Part shown: positions 23,405-35,860 of the stretch, in pieces
How positions within the stretch are numbered: the first letter of the stretch is position 1
How the letters are laid out: the number at the start of each line of letters is the position of its first letter
Assembly (NCBI GenBank): GCA_025084515.1
Contig: JAJAGP010000048.1
Coordinates: 119,501-183,500, forward strand
From: Ancistrus triradiatus
Lineage: Eukaryota > Chordata > Actinopteri > Siluriformes > Loricariidae
Direction of reading: 5' to 3'
DNA: 64,000 nt
Position numbers and translations under genes: made by a program
Notes under the pieces: model-generated
What the model saw: the letters and a program-made list of their open reading frames with translations, nothing else
Told to the model about the DNA's origin: nothing
The model's database searches: none

Positions 23405-25575
23405 GCGGGGAGACGTTTAGCTGGAGGACTGCACTGGTAGAAAGACAGCGGGACGTCATTCGGTCTCCGTTACCCAACAGGACAATCCCAGTACAGAGCA
23501 GGTCTTCTCGGCCTTTTCTAGATCTTTGCCCCCGGTTTTCAGGCCTTGACCGCCCACAGGTTCTAGTATTCTTAATTTGACGTTCATACACGTATGCAGT
23601 GGGTGGAGCTGACGTTACTTAACGTTGAAATAATGTTGCACAAAAGTCATTTCTCTGGATTTCGGTTCCTGCGTAAGCTCGTAGTGACTTAGAATGTAGC
23701 ACCTTTTACCATTTTGAACGTGGTTTTGTAACGATTGAGCAGAGAACCGAAAGGAAAGGAAGGTACTTTTATTTTAAAACGATGTCCCTCGCCGGAAATT
23801 CATGGTGAAATTGTGTGTGAGCGTCGAACCAAACTGTTACCCAGGACTTTAGCGCGAGTGCCGGTCTAGCAAACTGAGACTTAGAACGGTTCCTCAGCGA
23901 CTGGGGAACGAACTAGACAAGACACATGGGGTTGGACAAAATAACGGAAATGAGCATCAGGCCGCTTAGATTTCTGTTTCCTAACAGTGGATAACAGTGA
24001 CCCCTGTCTGTGGCCCAGTGAATTCCAGGTTAAGCTTCTTACCTCTGAAGCCAGAGTTTTAAGAACCTCGGTGAGAAATGCTGGAAAATTATTTAAGAGG
24101 AAGCAGAAGCAAAGCATTCTGTTTAATTTCCACTCACCAGTGAGGGTCTATATAGTAGGGTGCATATCGGGAAGGACTTACGATACGATTTTATCACGAT
24201 ACATTGCGATACGAGGCATATTCCACATAGTTCAATGAAAATATAAAAACAGCTGAAATACAGGTCGTCCTAATTCATCACATCACATTGATAATTCAGC
24301 GGACAAACTGATTCAAAACACTGTACTGCGCCATCTACAGGAGTGGAGATTGTAGTTTACGCCCCATTTTAAAAATTTTTCTTCCTTCAACAAATCGATA
24401 TTTCGAGCTGGAAATCGATGTAGCATATCACGATATATTGTGTCAGTTTTTAGAACAGCGCTACTGGATAGGGTTGGGTATCGTTTGCGGTTCTTATCTA
24501 TTCCAAAATGGTGAAAAAGTGTGGCAGATATTTAGGCATAAAGAATAGCTTTCTTTTTTCATATTTCAACTTCAACAGTAATCATTTTTACATTGAGCTT
24601 TTATTCTTTCCATTTAATCCTAGGTAAAAAAGCAGTGACCTAGGAACACCAGACTTCTCTCAATGACTACTGGTCATTTTTACATTCAGCGTTTTACATA
24701 TAATAGGTTTAAATGAGAAGGAGAAAAACACAATGTGAAAATGATTCCTTTCCTTTTGGATCACAGGTTCATCATTTCAGCAGTAGAGATTAGTTACGGC
24801 TGATGTTAGCCTCCTTAATACAGACGTAGTTTTACATGAATCCCCGCCGTGTATGTGAAGCTGAAAATGCGTTAATAAGAACCGATAAGTGGAATCGATA
24901 TGTGACATTCTTTTTTTTAACTAACAGGTTTTTAGTTTTGATACCTAATCCTAGGTCTGGAGCCTGAAATTCACTAGGTGCAGGCAGAGGAGTGCCAGTC
25001 TGGTTCTGTAAATGCCCCACCTGACCTGGGGTTTGAACCCAGGCCCTTAGGATCTGCTATTTCCAGCAGCTGGCTTGTAGTTTATATATTGCGAAATTGA
25101 TATTAATATGTAGAGGCCATTCCATCCATGCCCACAACTAGGCTCTTTAATATCTAGTAATGTAATAACTGGCCAGCCAGGAGGGCACAAAACATGACTC
25201 CAGTGGAAAACAAGGTCCAAAATATCAGCATCTCAGATCGTAGGTTCAACCGACACGCCTTACGAAATTTGCGTCGTACAAACTTGTCACAGGAGATGTA
25301 AAAAAAAAAAAAAAAAAAACCAAAACGTGTAGCTAAGGTCAAAGTGGAACAAATGGAAGTTATAAAATAGTTAATAAACATGCCCTCGGGTGGCACAACG
25401 GTCAAGTCCAAGTGCTGATTCTGAGCTGACCTGGCACTCTACAGATAGAACTGGACGTGCCCCAGGAAGATCAGGTCGGACAGGGGTCGTTGGTAAAGGT
25501 GCCGGATGGTACAAGTGTCCACCGCCTCCGAGGATCTGCCTGAAAGCAGTTCTGGAGGAAAAGCTTAACCCCACC

Positions 25576-25743
25576 CCCCTTATCCAGAGCGACTTACAAT
25601 TGATACAGTCTTACAATCCAAGCAATTGTGGGTTAAGGGTCTTCCTCAAGGACCCAACAGTGGCAGCTTGGCAGAGGTGGGATTTGAACCCTCGACCTTC
25701 TGATCCAGAGTCCAGTACCTTAACCACTAGGCTACCACAGTCC
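25576..25743 (-). mobile_element. tRNA-derived SINE, minus strand
   Basis: Reverse complement of the 1901 copy: tail side 'cttatccagagcgacttaca', body 'gtgggttaagggtcttcctc', head side 'taaccactaggctaccacag'. The extreme 'gctaaatg' tail is missing. Confidence 0.85.
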
Positions 25744-26370
25744 AAACACTTATGAGTGTTTTACCTGTTTCTGTTATTTTGTCCACCCCTGTATATTAGG
25801 AACTCTGAGCTGTGTAGGAGTGTGTGTGGAGATCAGAGCAGATGGTGGTTCGAATCAACCAGCTCCAGCAGGATCACACAAAGCCAGCACTCTTTAAAGA
25901 GCTTTTTTCTACGCATGCCGTTCCGTCGGCCGGTACGGAACGCGATACTTTTTTTGCAAATCTGTGTTTTATCCACGCCACATCCAGTCCTAGTGTTGGT
26001 GGTTCCTGATTGTGTTCTTGTTGCTGCTGTTTTTCGCGTAGCTGCTAATAAGATCCGTCGTCCTTCTTGAACCGTCGGTTTCCTTTGTTCGACACTAATT
26101 TACCGAGCTTGGTTCAAACTGATGTTCGTGGTCCAAAACCAGAAAGGACTGCATGTCGGCAGATGTGATGAATGCCAAAGTTTGGGTGCCCTCGTGCCCC
26201 CGATTTTAGGCGAAAAGAACTGTTTTATATAGAACGGGACGCCTTTTTTTGCTGTAAGTGGTCGGTTTGACTGAAAACAGCAGCGGACCTTGATTGAAGG
26301 AAAAAAAACAAACCACAGTGGGTGTAGCAGGAAAAAGTTTGTGAAACCTTTTTGGCATAAAGTATGACCT

Positions 26371-26868
26371 GGGACCGGATTCATGAAGGTTTCTTAAGAA
26401 AGAAAGTCTTCTTAAATGCGTGTTATTTCTTAACTTCATTCTTAAGAAAAAAAGTTGATCTTTTTTTAAGAATAATTCTAAGAACAAATGGTTATTCTTG
26501 AAATCATTCTTCTTTAAGCTAACGTTAGCCTCACACTTGCCTTCAGCTTCAGCGCATCTCGATTCCGAGGAGGATTTTTTTTCCTGTTGGATGTTTCTTC
26601 CACCGTCACCTCTCTTTTTTTTGTTTTGTTTGCTAACATTTTTTGAACGTTTGGTTTGACGTTTAACTAAAAGTAAATACAAATTCAAACAAATGTGTCA
26701 TATAAGATGTAAAACGCAACGTAAGAAAATTTTAAGGCAGTAATTAAGATTTTCTTAAGATAATATTTGAGAACTTTTTAGGTTTCTTTCAAGAATTGCA
26801 TTTAGGAATATTCTTATGGACTTCGTGTTTTGTCTAATGTTTTTCTTAAGAAAGCTTGAATCCGTCCC
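26371..26868. mobile_element. MITE with TTCTTAAGAA-rich termini (copy 1)
   Basis: Ends are 'gggaccggattcatgaaggt' and, inverted, 'agcttgaatccgtccc', followed inward by runs of 'ttcttaagaaa' on both sides. Relatives of similar length lie at 33715-34224 and 41955-42576. Non-coding. Superfamily not assigned. Confidence 0.65.
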
Positions 26869-27618
26869 TTGCCGGGTGAAAAAAAAAAAATTCCTCAAAA
26901 TGGTAACGCAAAAAAATCGCGTAATTGTCTTGACAGTTTTTCAGTCCAGGCTGGAAAATATGTTGAATAACCTTTTTAGCTGGAGTTTCACCACTGCATG
27001 AGGACAAGCGCTCAGGTGGCTCCTCTGCTAGCCCAGCTGTGGGGTGACCCGGGTTCCAGGTCGGACGTCTTAAAGGCACGTAGTTGGCCGTGTCTGAGGG
27101 AGGGGAGGCTTGATATGAGAGCGACCCCTTCTGAACCAAGAATGAATCCAGTGGGTCAGGAGGGTAGGGTACACACTGGCCCATGCTGTGTGAATTCCGG
27201 GATGGGATCCGGATCGAGCAGGATAAAACGAGAAACCGAGGGAGCGTAAGAGCACAGTTTTGTGTCTCATCCCGTGTTTATTAAAGCCTGATTTCTTGTT
27301 TGTAGCTGAGCAGATATGAGAGCAGATGAAGGACGTGTCATTTCTTGAGGGCGTCAGACATTAGATTTAGGATTTTTATCATAACTGTATAGAGTTAAAC
27401 ACTGAATTAGATCAGGTTTATAAAGAGAAATGTTTCACACCTCGGCGTTAGCTGTGTGGTTGTACTGCTTTTTCCCCCCTTCTTGGCATTTTGTTGCGTA
27501 AAAAGTTGTGTTTTATTATTTTAATGTATATTGGCGTCTCAAAATGATACACTGGAGAACTGGAGTCGAACTGCATCGATGTAGCCCAGCTCGAGGTCTG
27601 GAAAGTATGAGCAAGGAT

Positions 27619-27808
27619 TTACATTTACAGCATTTAGCAGACGCCCTTATCCAGAGCGACTTACAATTGGTACAATCGTACAATCCAAGCAATTGTGGGT
27701 TAAGGGTCTTGCTCAAGGACCCAACTGTGGCTACTTGGCAGAGGTGGGATTTGAACCCTGCACCTTCTGGTCCAGAGTCCAGTACCTTACCCGCTAGGCT
27801 ACCACAGC
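27619..27808 (-). mobile_element. tRNA-derived SINE, minus strand, near full length
   Basis: Reverse-oriented, from 'acatttacagcatttagcag' (tail) to 'ccgctaggctaccacag' (head), including the B-box region 'ggtgggatttgaaccct'. Close to the 1901, 55984 and 63312 copies. Confidence 0.9.
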
Positions 27809-28243
27809 CCAAGGTTTAGAAACGATTCCCTCTGATTCTCAACTTCCTGTGTCCTGAGCTCCGTTTACACTCCGGTCTTCTCATGCGCTTTGGATCTGGA
27901 TAAGATTTGAATCCCTTATGGTCCATACGTCTCCGGTCAGATTAAAACTTGATTGCCGTTTCCCACGTCAGATACAAATCGGCTCTCAACACTGTATGGT
28001 CTTGTAATGTTTCTTAAAAGGCTGCTGCATCAAATGTCATGCTTTTACAAGATCTCTTGAAATGCCTTTAAACAAAAAGGACAGCGCCATCTTGAGGAGC
28101 AGATGCTGCGCTACTATGGTGCACGGATCGATTTTTATTATACTTTATTTCGGACGGTGGTACCTCTGCAGAGCCGGATGCTAACACAGGCAAAGATGGG
28201 TGTATGTGAGGGAGGGGCGGCCAGATGAATGATCCTCTCTACA

Positions 28244-28617
28244 TAGGGGTGTAACGATACACCGTTGAAAAAATACCACGATCGTGGAAATATGGTGTGC
28301 GTCCTGTTTGGCATTGAATGCAATTGCATTTTCTGAACACCAGAGGGCGCAATCATACTTCCTATACGACGTGAGCTTGTTTACTGTGATTTTCAATTTA
28401 AGATAACGCTTGGTTATATTTGTAGCTATTAAAATTTTATTAATTGTAGGGGATTATAGGTGTCACAAGAATAATAAACTTATAAGAGAAGATGTGCATT
28501 GTTATGCACTGTTTACAGTTCAGGAATAAAAACAGGACTGTCTTTTATCGAATGTGAAATCAAAAATTGTGAGAAAATAAAATGTAATCGTCAGCAGAGT
28601 GTATCGTTACACCCCTA
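28244..28617. mobile_element. hAT-like MITE with 8-bp target duplication
   Basis: Inverted ends 'taggggtgtaacgatacac' and 'gtgtatcgttacacccct', 374 bp in total. The flanks are 'tctctaca' (28236-28243) and 'tctctaat' (28618-28625), six of eight identical, as expected from a diverged hAT 8-bp duplication. No coding capacity. Confidence 0.8.
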
Positions 28618-29237
28618 TCTCTAATTCGTAGTAACAGCGAGCCGGTCGGTCAATCCAGGCGACGGAGGTCGAATAATAATTTGGCTCTCTACGAATTATG
28701 AGTTCAGCCATAACTATGCTCTTCCCCTCTGATGATAATGACAAATGTTAAAACCTTCCACAAGAAAACTCCCAGCAGATGATGTGCATGTGAACGCAGC
28801 ACGGGAGGTCCGAGCCGGTTTATGAATCAAGAGCAGCCGCAGTATTAGTCAGTGCAGTCTGGTCCTTAAAAGCACAGTGAAGTTCCTGTTCTCATTTCAG
28901 CCGTTCATGCATTTTAAATTCTGTTGGATTTGGTGTTTTAGAACGCAAAACATTTCTTGTTTGGTGAGGACTGGAAGAAGGAAGCGAGCATGCTGTGTGA
29001 GAGCGCAGAGGATCAGAGAACATGGCACTATGAAACCTCTAGAATTAAATTTTATTTCCACAAACCATAAAAGGAATGTTTGTCTTTGTAGGAGCTCACA
29101 GTATCCTGTACTTATTTTCCAATGTTTGTTTGTTTTTTCCCCTGCATTTTAATGTCTATTAAAATATTTCATCATCATCATCATCTCCTGCTCTGATTTA
29201 TTTCACTTTAAATCCTATAAAAATCTACAGTTTGAGG

Positions 29238-29243
29238 TTTTAT
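29238..29243 (-). other. BBLN: BBLN polyadenylation signal (AATAAA)
   Basis: AATAAA on the minus strand, 113 bases past the BBLN stop, giving a short 3' UTR. Usage is inferred. Confidence 0.55.
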
Positions 29244-29355
29244 TGCACTGAATTTCTTAAAGTTAAAATTAAACATGACACTAAAGAAAAGACAGACGAG
29301 GTCCAAAAGAAGCTGGACGTACAATATAAATAATCTGGTCGTGTTTAAAGGTCGA

Positions 29356-29920
29356 TCATCCCTGGCTGGATGGAGGTTCCTCATCACACGCCGGTTCTTG
29401 TTGCTCCTCCGCTTCTCTCTCGGTGAGCTGAGCTCTGAACTCCTGCCGAGCCTGACGGTTGGACTCGAGGAGCTCGTGCAGTTTGCCGTTCAGAGCATCG
29501 TTACGTTCCTCCAGGTTGTCCAGGTACGAGCTGATCTGGTCCAGCATGGAGTTGATGGCCAAGTATTCTGATTTAAACACAGAGAACAGTCAGATGAGGT
29601 TCGAATCCGGCCTCTGGGATGTGTTATGCAGCAGGTCAACAGTCTGTTCTCGCAGTCGACGTGTTGGATGTGGGAGAAATGTTCAGGATTAAAGCGCAAT
29701 ATTGGTTCCTGTTACATGTAAAAACATTTCAGAGTAGAAAAACTGAACGAACGAAGCTTAAAATAAAGACACGAAGCTGGAAAGCGTACGGAACACCGTT
29801 ACCTGCCCCGTTAATCTGTTCTATATTCATTTAAAACCCACCTTCATCATTAAAATCGTCCTCATCCTCGATTATCCCAGCATCTGCAGACATGTTCGGG
29901 TCTCCATTGGGTCCAGCCAT
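29356..29920 (-). CDS. BBLN: Bublin coiled-coil protein (C9orf16), two exons
   Basis: BBLN is a small conserved coiled-coil protein; its worm relative bublin keeps intermediate filaments organised at the apical side of gut cells, while its vertebrate role is poorly known. Exon 1 is 29842-29920 (MAGPNGDPNM..., acidic, donor gtgggt) and exon 2 is 29356-29567, joining as DEEYLAINSMLDQISSYL and continuing through the family core (LEERNDALNGKLHELLESNR). The product is 96 aa against 83 in human; the extra length is in the acidic tail. An in-frame ATG two codons upstream (29926, adding MK) could be used instead; I chose 29920 because the human protein starts M-S-G-P-N-G-D. It converges with CIZ1 and diverges from SURF2. 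Confidence 0.92.
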
Positions 29921-30579
29921 CTTCATCTCCCAACACCGAAAAACTGCAACTTATCAAATTATCAAAAATAAACCCGAAGTCTAATGTTCAAACTTCAACA
30001 TTCGAATAAATCACGTACAGTACAGTCAATATATTCTATTACACTAAATAAATACAGTGCTATGTTCCATAAAATCAACAAGCAGCTTTAAAACGCTTTA
30101 ATCCTGTATGATGCGGTGCTGCCACAGTCAGCTGACCTTATCACGTGACCTGAAGTAACCAGAGCCCAGGCTGCCTGATTATATGCCTTAGAAAACGAAT
30201 AATAAATAAATAAATAATAACAATGCTAATCATAGCAAATAATATTTATAATAATGAATAATAATAGAAACAAAAGCAAATAAAACGAATAAAAATCAAT
30301 ATTAATAAACAATAACAATAATATAAAAGGAAATAAGATTTGTCAAATAATGATTAATTATAGTAATAATAGCTAATAAAACTAATAATAATAAGCAATA
30401 ATAAATAATAATTATTATTAAAATAATAATAATAATAATAATAAATAAAACTATATCATTAAACAATAACAAATAACGATACTAATAATAGCAAATAGTA
30501 TATAATATAATATAGTATATAATAATAAACAATAATAATGCAAGCAAAAATACTACGAATAATAATAATAATAATAATA

Positions 30580-30627
<48 letters not shown>

Positions 30628-30816
30628 ATATAGCATATAATACTTAAAATAATAGTATCTATAATAAATATATAAAATAGTAAATAATAGTAGTATTAAA
30701 AATAAATAAATGAATAATAATAATAATAATAATTATTATTATTATTATTATTATTATAGTATTAAATCTTCATCTTAGTGTGGTGCATATTAACAAATTA
30801 CAACTTATTTTATTAT

Positions 30817-30853
<37 letters not shown>

Positions 30854-30870
30854 TTCTATCTGTCTATCTA

Positions 30871-30954
<84 letters not shown>

Positions 30955-30960
30955 TATACA

Positions 30961-31031
<71 letters not shown>

Positions 31032-31624
31032 TTTTATTTATTTTTATCTAATAAAATATCAACCTTATAAGTTGTGAGTCTGTATTAAAAATATTTGTAT
31101 TTGTATTTGTATTTAATTATTTCATATAATCTTCCAGTCTTGTATGTGACTGCAGGCATTATAAATAGTCACCGATCTATATGGACACGTTCCAAGTAGT
31201 TTCACATTCTCTGTATAGTGCACTCTTTAGGGAGGTTAACTTAAAGTAGTTGCTAATGGCTTAATGCGGAATACTCAGAGCAATCCGGAATCCCGTACCA
31301 CTGCTTAAATTACGTGATTTAGGATATGCAAGGCTCCCGGAACGCAGCCCTAGTTAATAGGGAGTAGGGAGTAGAATGCTATTTGGGACACAGCCGAGGA
31401 CTCAGGAGGCGGTCCAGCTGAGGAACAAAAATATCCGTCGACTCAATGTTTGGCCCCAGTGTTGTTAAATGCTTGTTTTTAGTTATTCAATGGACTTGCT
31501 CAGTTGAAGTAAACATATCTGTAGTTACTCGGTGTAATATATCATAAGTTTAAGTTCCGAATTGGTCAGAAATCGCTTTAGAACCAGTGACTAACTGCTC
31601 GCGGAGGAACCGCGTGGTGCACTA
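29921..31624. other. BBLN-SURF2 divergent spacer
   Basis: Head-to-head interval of 1.7 kb. The middle (about 30.2-31.06 kb) is simple-sequence DNA described separately; promoters of both genes must lie in the flanks (29.93-30.18 kb and 31.1-31.62 kb). No core promoter motif was certain. Confidence 0.6.
30200..31040. repeat. Compound microsatellite: (AAT/ATT)n, (TCTA)n, (TG)n, (TA)n
   Basis: Starts as imperfect AAT/ATT-rich DNA, with two blocks where an AAT run meets an ATT run (near 30556-30626 and 30715-30760). Then follow TCTA repeats (about 30818-30860), TG repeats (about 30872-30900) and TA repeats (30901 to about 31030) with a few TACACA interruptions. Frames of alternating Tyr-Ile here are artefacts. 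Confidence 0.95.
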
Positions 31625-34600
31625 ATGGAGACTTTACCAGAAGATTTAAGAGCTTTTCTTCAGAACCAGCCTTTTCTAGAGCTTACTGAATCCAAAAAGG
31701 TGATCCCATACAGATCATACAGGTCTGATCTACCCTAATACCAACCTAGACTGTAGGTTTGTGACATTGTGAAGGTTGTAGTTATGTGATTTATGGAACT
31801 AGTCCACTAATGCCAGTTGTTTATCAGCTTTACCTGAGATTTAGATCACATTTATAGGTAAACTGAACAAAAACTGAGTTAAAGCGTATATTTTGGGAGT
31901 GAGTTATTCAGTGAGTACGTACAGATGTGATGTTTGTGTGTCCAGATACTTTTGATCATGTACAAATTCTTGTGTATTAATAATTATCTGTACAAAATGA
32001 TATTTACTGTTCATAGATCAAGTGCACATTAAACGGACATGAGTTACCCTGCAATCTTGCGGAGCTGCAGAACTTCACATCGGGGAAGAAGTTCCAGAAA
32101 CTGAGCGCCGGAGCCCAATTCGACTACGGCCAGTACGAGCCGCACCTGGTCCCGAGCACAAAACAGCCGTACGTACAAATAACTGAGTTCTTTCGGAGTA
32201 GTGCATGTTAAGCAGCTCGTTATGATACTAGTGCTGGAAGATCAAGGCTTTGTTCACACTGCGAGTGAACCAAACTGGAGTGTTTCTCTTATGTAATAGA
32301 TTTGGTGTGAACAGCAAAAAAAATTCCACTTTCACTCACTTAGGACCTGAGCTAATGTGAGCTTAGCCTGAACAGCCAGACTAGCATTTGTACCAGAAGT
32401 TGTTTTTGTTTCTGGAATCCATTTAGGAGGGAAAGTGGTCGGATTCTTCCAAACCTTGAAAGAGTTGTGTTTTGGAAATGCTTATTGTGAGTGTTGCTCT
32501 TTACCTTATGGATATACATGAAATAAATAAACGTTTACTTTTCTCACAGATAATCCACTATGTGACACCAACACAGACTTGGCACAGATCTGATTTCTCA
32601 GTTGAAAATTTCAGATTGCTTTGTGGCTTTAAAATCGCCCGTACCTTACAGCGGGAGGTTTGACTCTGTGTTTTCTCCTCAAAGCAATCACCTTTTCTGC
32701 AAGCTGACTCTCCGGCACCTCAACCGCGTTCCTCATCACGTTCTCCGACACGTCAATGGGAAACGCTTCAAGAGAGCTCTGGCACAATGTGAGTTATACT
32801 TTAGTAGTACAGTAAATACTTTAGATTCGAACCAGTCCTGTTCAAAGGATGCACCTTTGTAGATTGCGTAGACCACATCCTTTGAAGGATGCAGGCCCTG
32901 AATTGAGACACAGCTCTTGCTTACTTTAATTTTAGTGTCCATCGTTGCGGCTTGCTGCTTCTTATAGAGATCATCATTGCTTTTACGCTTAATAGCAAAC
33001 ATTCTGGTTCTGCTCTGCCATGCAACTTAAGTCCGCCACAATTTTTAGATTGCGTTCGCATTTTTAAAAGTTCATTAGGTTTGCATCTAGGGGACGACTA
33101 ACATTAAAGTTTGCATTCTGGAAACCAGCACCAGCTGTGGCTCCATCTGAAGCCTCACACAATTAACTGCAGTGGCTTAGTGCCTAAGGTGCTGAAGACC
33201 AGAAGGTCAAGGGTTCAAATCCCACCTCTGCCAAGCTGCCTCAGTTCAGTCCTTGAGCAAAACCCTTAAGTCCCAATAGCTTGGACTGTAAGACTATCAT
33301 TCTGTATAGGGGCGTCTGCTAAATGACTAAATGTAAACTGCTGGCTTTTGTTTTTTTCTGTTCCTTTTCAGATGAAGAATGTACGAAACAGGGCGTAGCC
33401 TTTGTACCGGCTCGTCTCAGACAGAAGAGACGCAAACACACAGATGACGTCATGGACGGGGCGACTCAGGGAGGGGCCAAACTCAAACAGGACAGTGGGA
33501 TCTGGGCTCCGAGTGACAGCGAGGGTGAAGGGAGTGACTCTGAGGACAGCATGTCAGACCTCTATCCATGTGAGCATGCCTCTCATCAGCGTTTGGACCT
33601 AAAGGAGCGTTTTGGAGTGCAGCCTCGATCTCAGTCTGAATTTATTACCTTCGTATCAGGACATGTCACCTGTGTAAAATTTCCCGTGAGCTAAAGTTTT
33701 CGCTCCTCGCACCAGGGGCCGTATTCACGAAAGTGTCTTAAAGAATATCTTAAATGTGTGGGTTTTTTTTCTTAATTTCATTCATAAGAAAAATGTTACA
33801 AGTCATAAAAGACATTATTCTTCAAATAACTTCTGAAGAATTCTTGTTTTTTTTCCTTTTCTTCAGACTCTCTTCTTAAGATCAAGCAGTATTTTTGTAA
33901 ACGTTATGTTTTCAAATGTTTGCTTAACCCTATGACAGACTCACGCTTGTTTCAGGCTGTAAGAGTTGACAAGGTAAGCTTTGAACTTTAGAACTTTAAA
34001 CAGTTCCATTAGTGGAAATTAGGCCTGCGTTAGGAAAGTAAATGACAAAGCTGTTGCTTTGATTCCTTAAGATACAATTTGAGAACTTTAGTGTTTTTTT
34101 TCTTTGTTTGTTTTGTTTCAGTTTGAGAATTGCTTTTAAGAACATTCTTATGAACTTCTTACTGTTTGTCCTAAGACCCTTCACAAGTTTTTTTTCTTAA
34201 GAAAGCTTTCGTGAATCCGGGCCCTTGTCTATCCTGTGCACCAGGCCTGGGGATGTAACTGATGGCCCTCCCCATGTCACAGGCTGTATTTAAACCGTGT
34301 TAACTCCTGGGTAGGGCACGTATTCTTCCCAAAACTTCTGCCACTCGGCCGCCTGAAGGTTGATTTTTTTTTTTTTTTACTGGTGAGTAAACATCAACAA
34401 TTTTGTGCTTAGTGTCGTTTTCCCACGCTTTTTCCAGCTACGATGTTCACTCTGAAGAAGACAGAAGGACAAAATGATGAAAACGAGGGTGAAGATGATT
34501 TCCAGACAGACGACGACGACATGGAGGTTTCAGAAATGGGGAAGGAAACACAAACGGTGCAGAAGCGCAAAAAGGTGGGTTATTTAACGCAAAGCTCCAC

Positions 34601-34896
34601 CTACACACGGTCACCTGTGTTTAATAACCAATCACTGTGCAGGAAGGTGGAAAATTGGGTTTGCCTCTCAACCCCCACCTAATAAAGTCCTTTATATGAA
34701 TAAAACAATAATGTGGAGTGAATGTGAGACCCTTATTCCTCTTAGACGTGTCATGCACTGTGTTTTATATCGATGTTTCTCATCCTGCCTTGTTTTGTCG
34801 TCCCAGGTGCAGCCTGCCGGTTTTAAGAAGAAAATCAAGAAAAACAGAAAGAGGAAAGGTTTTAGAGCTGTCAGCAGCACGAAGAACACAAAATAA
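31625..34896 (+). CDS. SURF2: Surfeit locus protein 2 (six exons)
   Basis: SURF2 is a conserved, mostly nucleolar protein; reports connect it to the free 5S RNP pool, but it has no enzymatic domain. Exons: 31625-31699, 32017-32168, 32685-32788, 33372-33569, 34438-34574, 34807-34896, summing to 756 nt (251 aa; human 256). All borders are AG/GT and phases agree. Visible features: the conserved N-terminal half (KCTLNGHELPCNLAELQNF; FDYGQYEPHLVPS; NHLFCKLTLRHLN), a basic stretch RLRQKRRKH, an acidic serine-rich middle (SDSEGEGSDSEDSMSD), a second acidic block and a lysine/arginine-rich end (KKKIKKNRKRK), the last consistent with nucleolar targeting. The stop overlaps an AATAAA. Introns 3 and 4 carry a SINE and a MITE. 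Confidence 0.95.
33171..33339 (+). mobile_element. Diverged tRNA-derived SINE in SURF2 intron 3
   Basis: Contains 'gaccagaaggtcaagggttc', 'gccaagctgcc' and 'ggggcgtctgctaaatgact', but is more diverged than the other copies. It ends only about 30 bases before the exon 4 acceptor. Confidence 0.8.
33715..34224. mobile_element. MITE with TTCTTAAGAA-rich termini (copy 2)
   Basis: Ends 'ggggccgtattcacgaaagt' and inverted 'agctttcgtgaatccgggcc', with repeated 'cttaagaa' motifs inside. Lies in SURF2 intron 4, sense of insertion not determinable. Confidence 0.7.
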
Positions 34897-34900
34897 TAAA
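34895..34900 (+). other. SURF2: SURF2 polyadenylation signal overlapping the stop codon
   Basis: The stop TAA (34894-34896) runs straight into AATAAA, so the signal shares two bases with the stop. Alternative AATAAA lies near 35267. Confidence 0.55.
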
Positions 34901-35860
34901 GTTATGTCTGAATTAACTCTACCTCGCCTCTTTCTGATCTGCCAAACGTCTCACTTAGGAATGTCATTGAGTGGCACTTAATATAAATAGTGCAGAAAAT
35001 CAGATTTTGTCAGTAATTCAGGTAATAAATGGATTTCTACTTTCCAACCAGCCAATAATCTCACAAAGGTGTGATTTAAATATTAAACTTTAATATTAAA
35101 TAATCAGAGTATTAATTTTCTCATGTGTATATACTGCATTTCAGTCTACAAAGTGTTCGATAGTCGTTTTGCCATTAATTCTGTGGCGCGTTTAATTCCG
35201 GGGGTTGCCACATCCAGTGAGGGGGAAAAAACCTGCTAAAGTCAATGTAATGAGAGGCCAAATAAAGCCATATTTTTAGAATATGCAGACCAGGCAACCT
35301 GTGGAAGGCTGGTGCACATGCTCAGACTGAAAACACCAATTACGATCAGGTAACTGGTATACGTGCAATGAGAAATCTGATTACCGGGGTAAAATCCAGC
35401 TCTAGTCTACTTATCGGATTTTTAATATGATTTGTAGATCAGAGTATCCTGTCTACATGGCCATATACATAGGTAACTGCAGAAATCAGACTGTGGTCGG
35501 GACCCCCCTGACTTGGAGAAGTGGGGTTAAATAACATAGGGAAAAATATATAAGTTTGTGTTTGCTTGTTTGGACTGGACCCACTTTCACGATCCCATGT
35601 TTCAAAACGTGTCGGAAAACCTCGATGCTCTCATTGCTAACAGTTTTGATTTAGATATGCTTAATGAGCATATAGGTTTGGCTATAAAACGTAAATATAG
35701 ATTAACAGCAGTGCTGGGATTAAGTACAGTAAGCAATTAAGTAAGTTTCCTTCTAGGTAAATCCACAAGCAGCAGCATTCGAGCAAAGCCGGGTTAATCA
35801 GGTACTGTGGCTGTATCCTAAACGGCTACGTGTGGCCTAGATGGGTTACTCAGGCTGTAA
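34901..35860. other. SURF2 downstream spacer
   Basis: Non-coding. A 60-codon ORF at 35558-35740 (MFACLDWTHF...) has no recognised family. Otherwise nothing was identified until the predicted leader exon of the next gene. Confidence 0.5.

Larger units (their letters stand above)
23405..29230. other. CIZ1-BBLN convergent intergenic region
   Basis: Follows the CIZ1 stop and should begin with its 3' UTR, whose end was not fixed because no clear AATAAA with context lies close by. It contains a decayed hAT-like sequence (about 24160-24470), two minus-strand SINEs (25576-25743 and 27619-27808), a poly-A run near 25300, a TTAAGAA-type MITE (26371-26868) and a hAT-like MITE (28244-28617). Open frames such as 26206-26688 are by-products of low-complexity sequence. 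Confidence 0.6.

Noticed and set aside
26206..26688. 160-codon Lys-rich minus ORF
   Set aside because: Runs through the TTAAGAA MITE and T-rich tracts; no domain and no splice or start evidence.
30778..31077. Two overlapping frames of alternating Tyr-Ile
   Set aside because: Translated TA/TG microsatellite.
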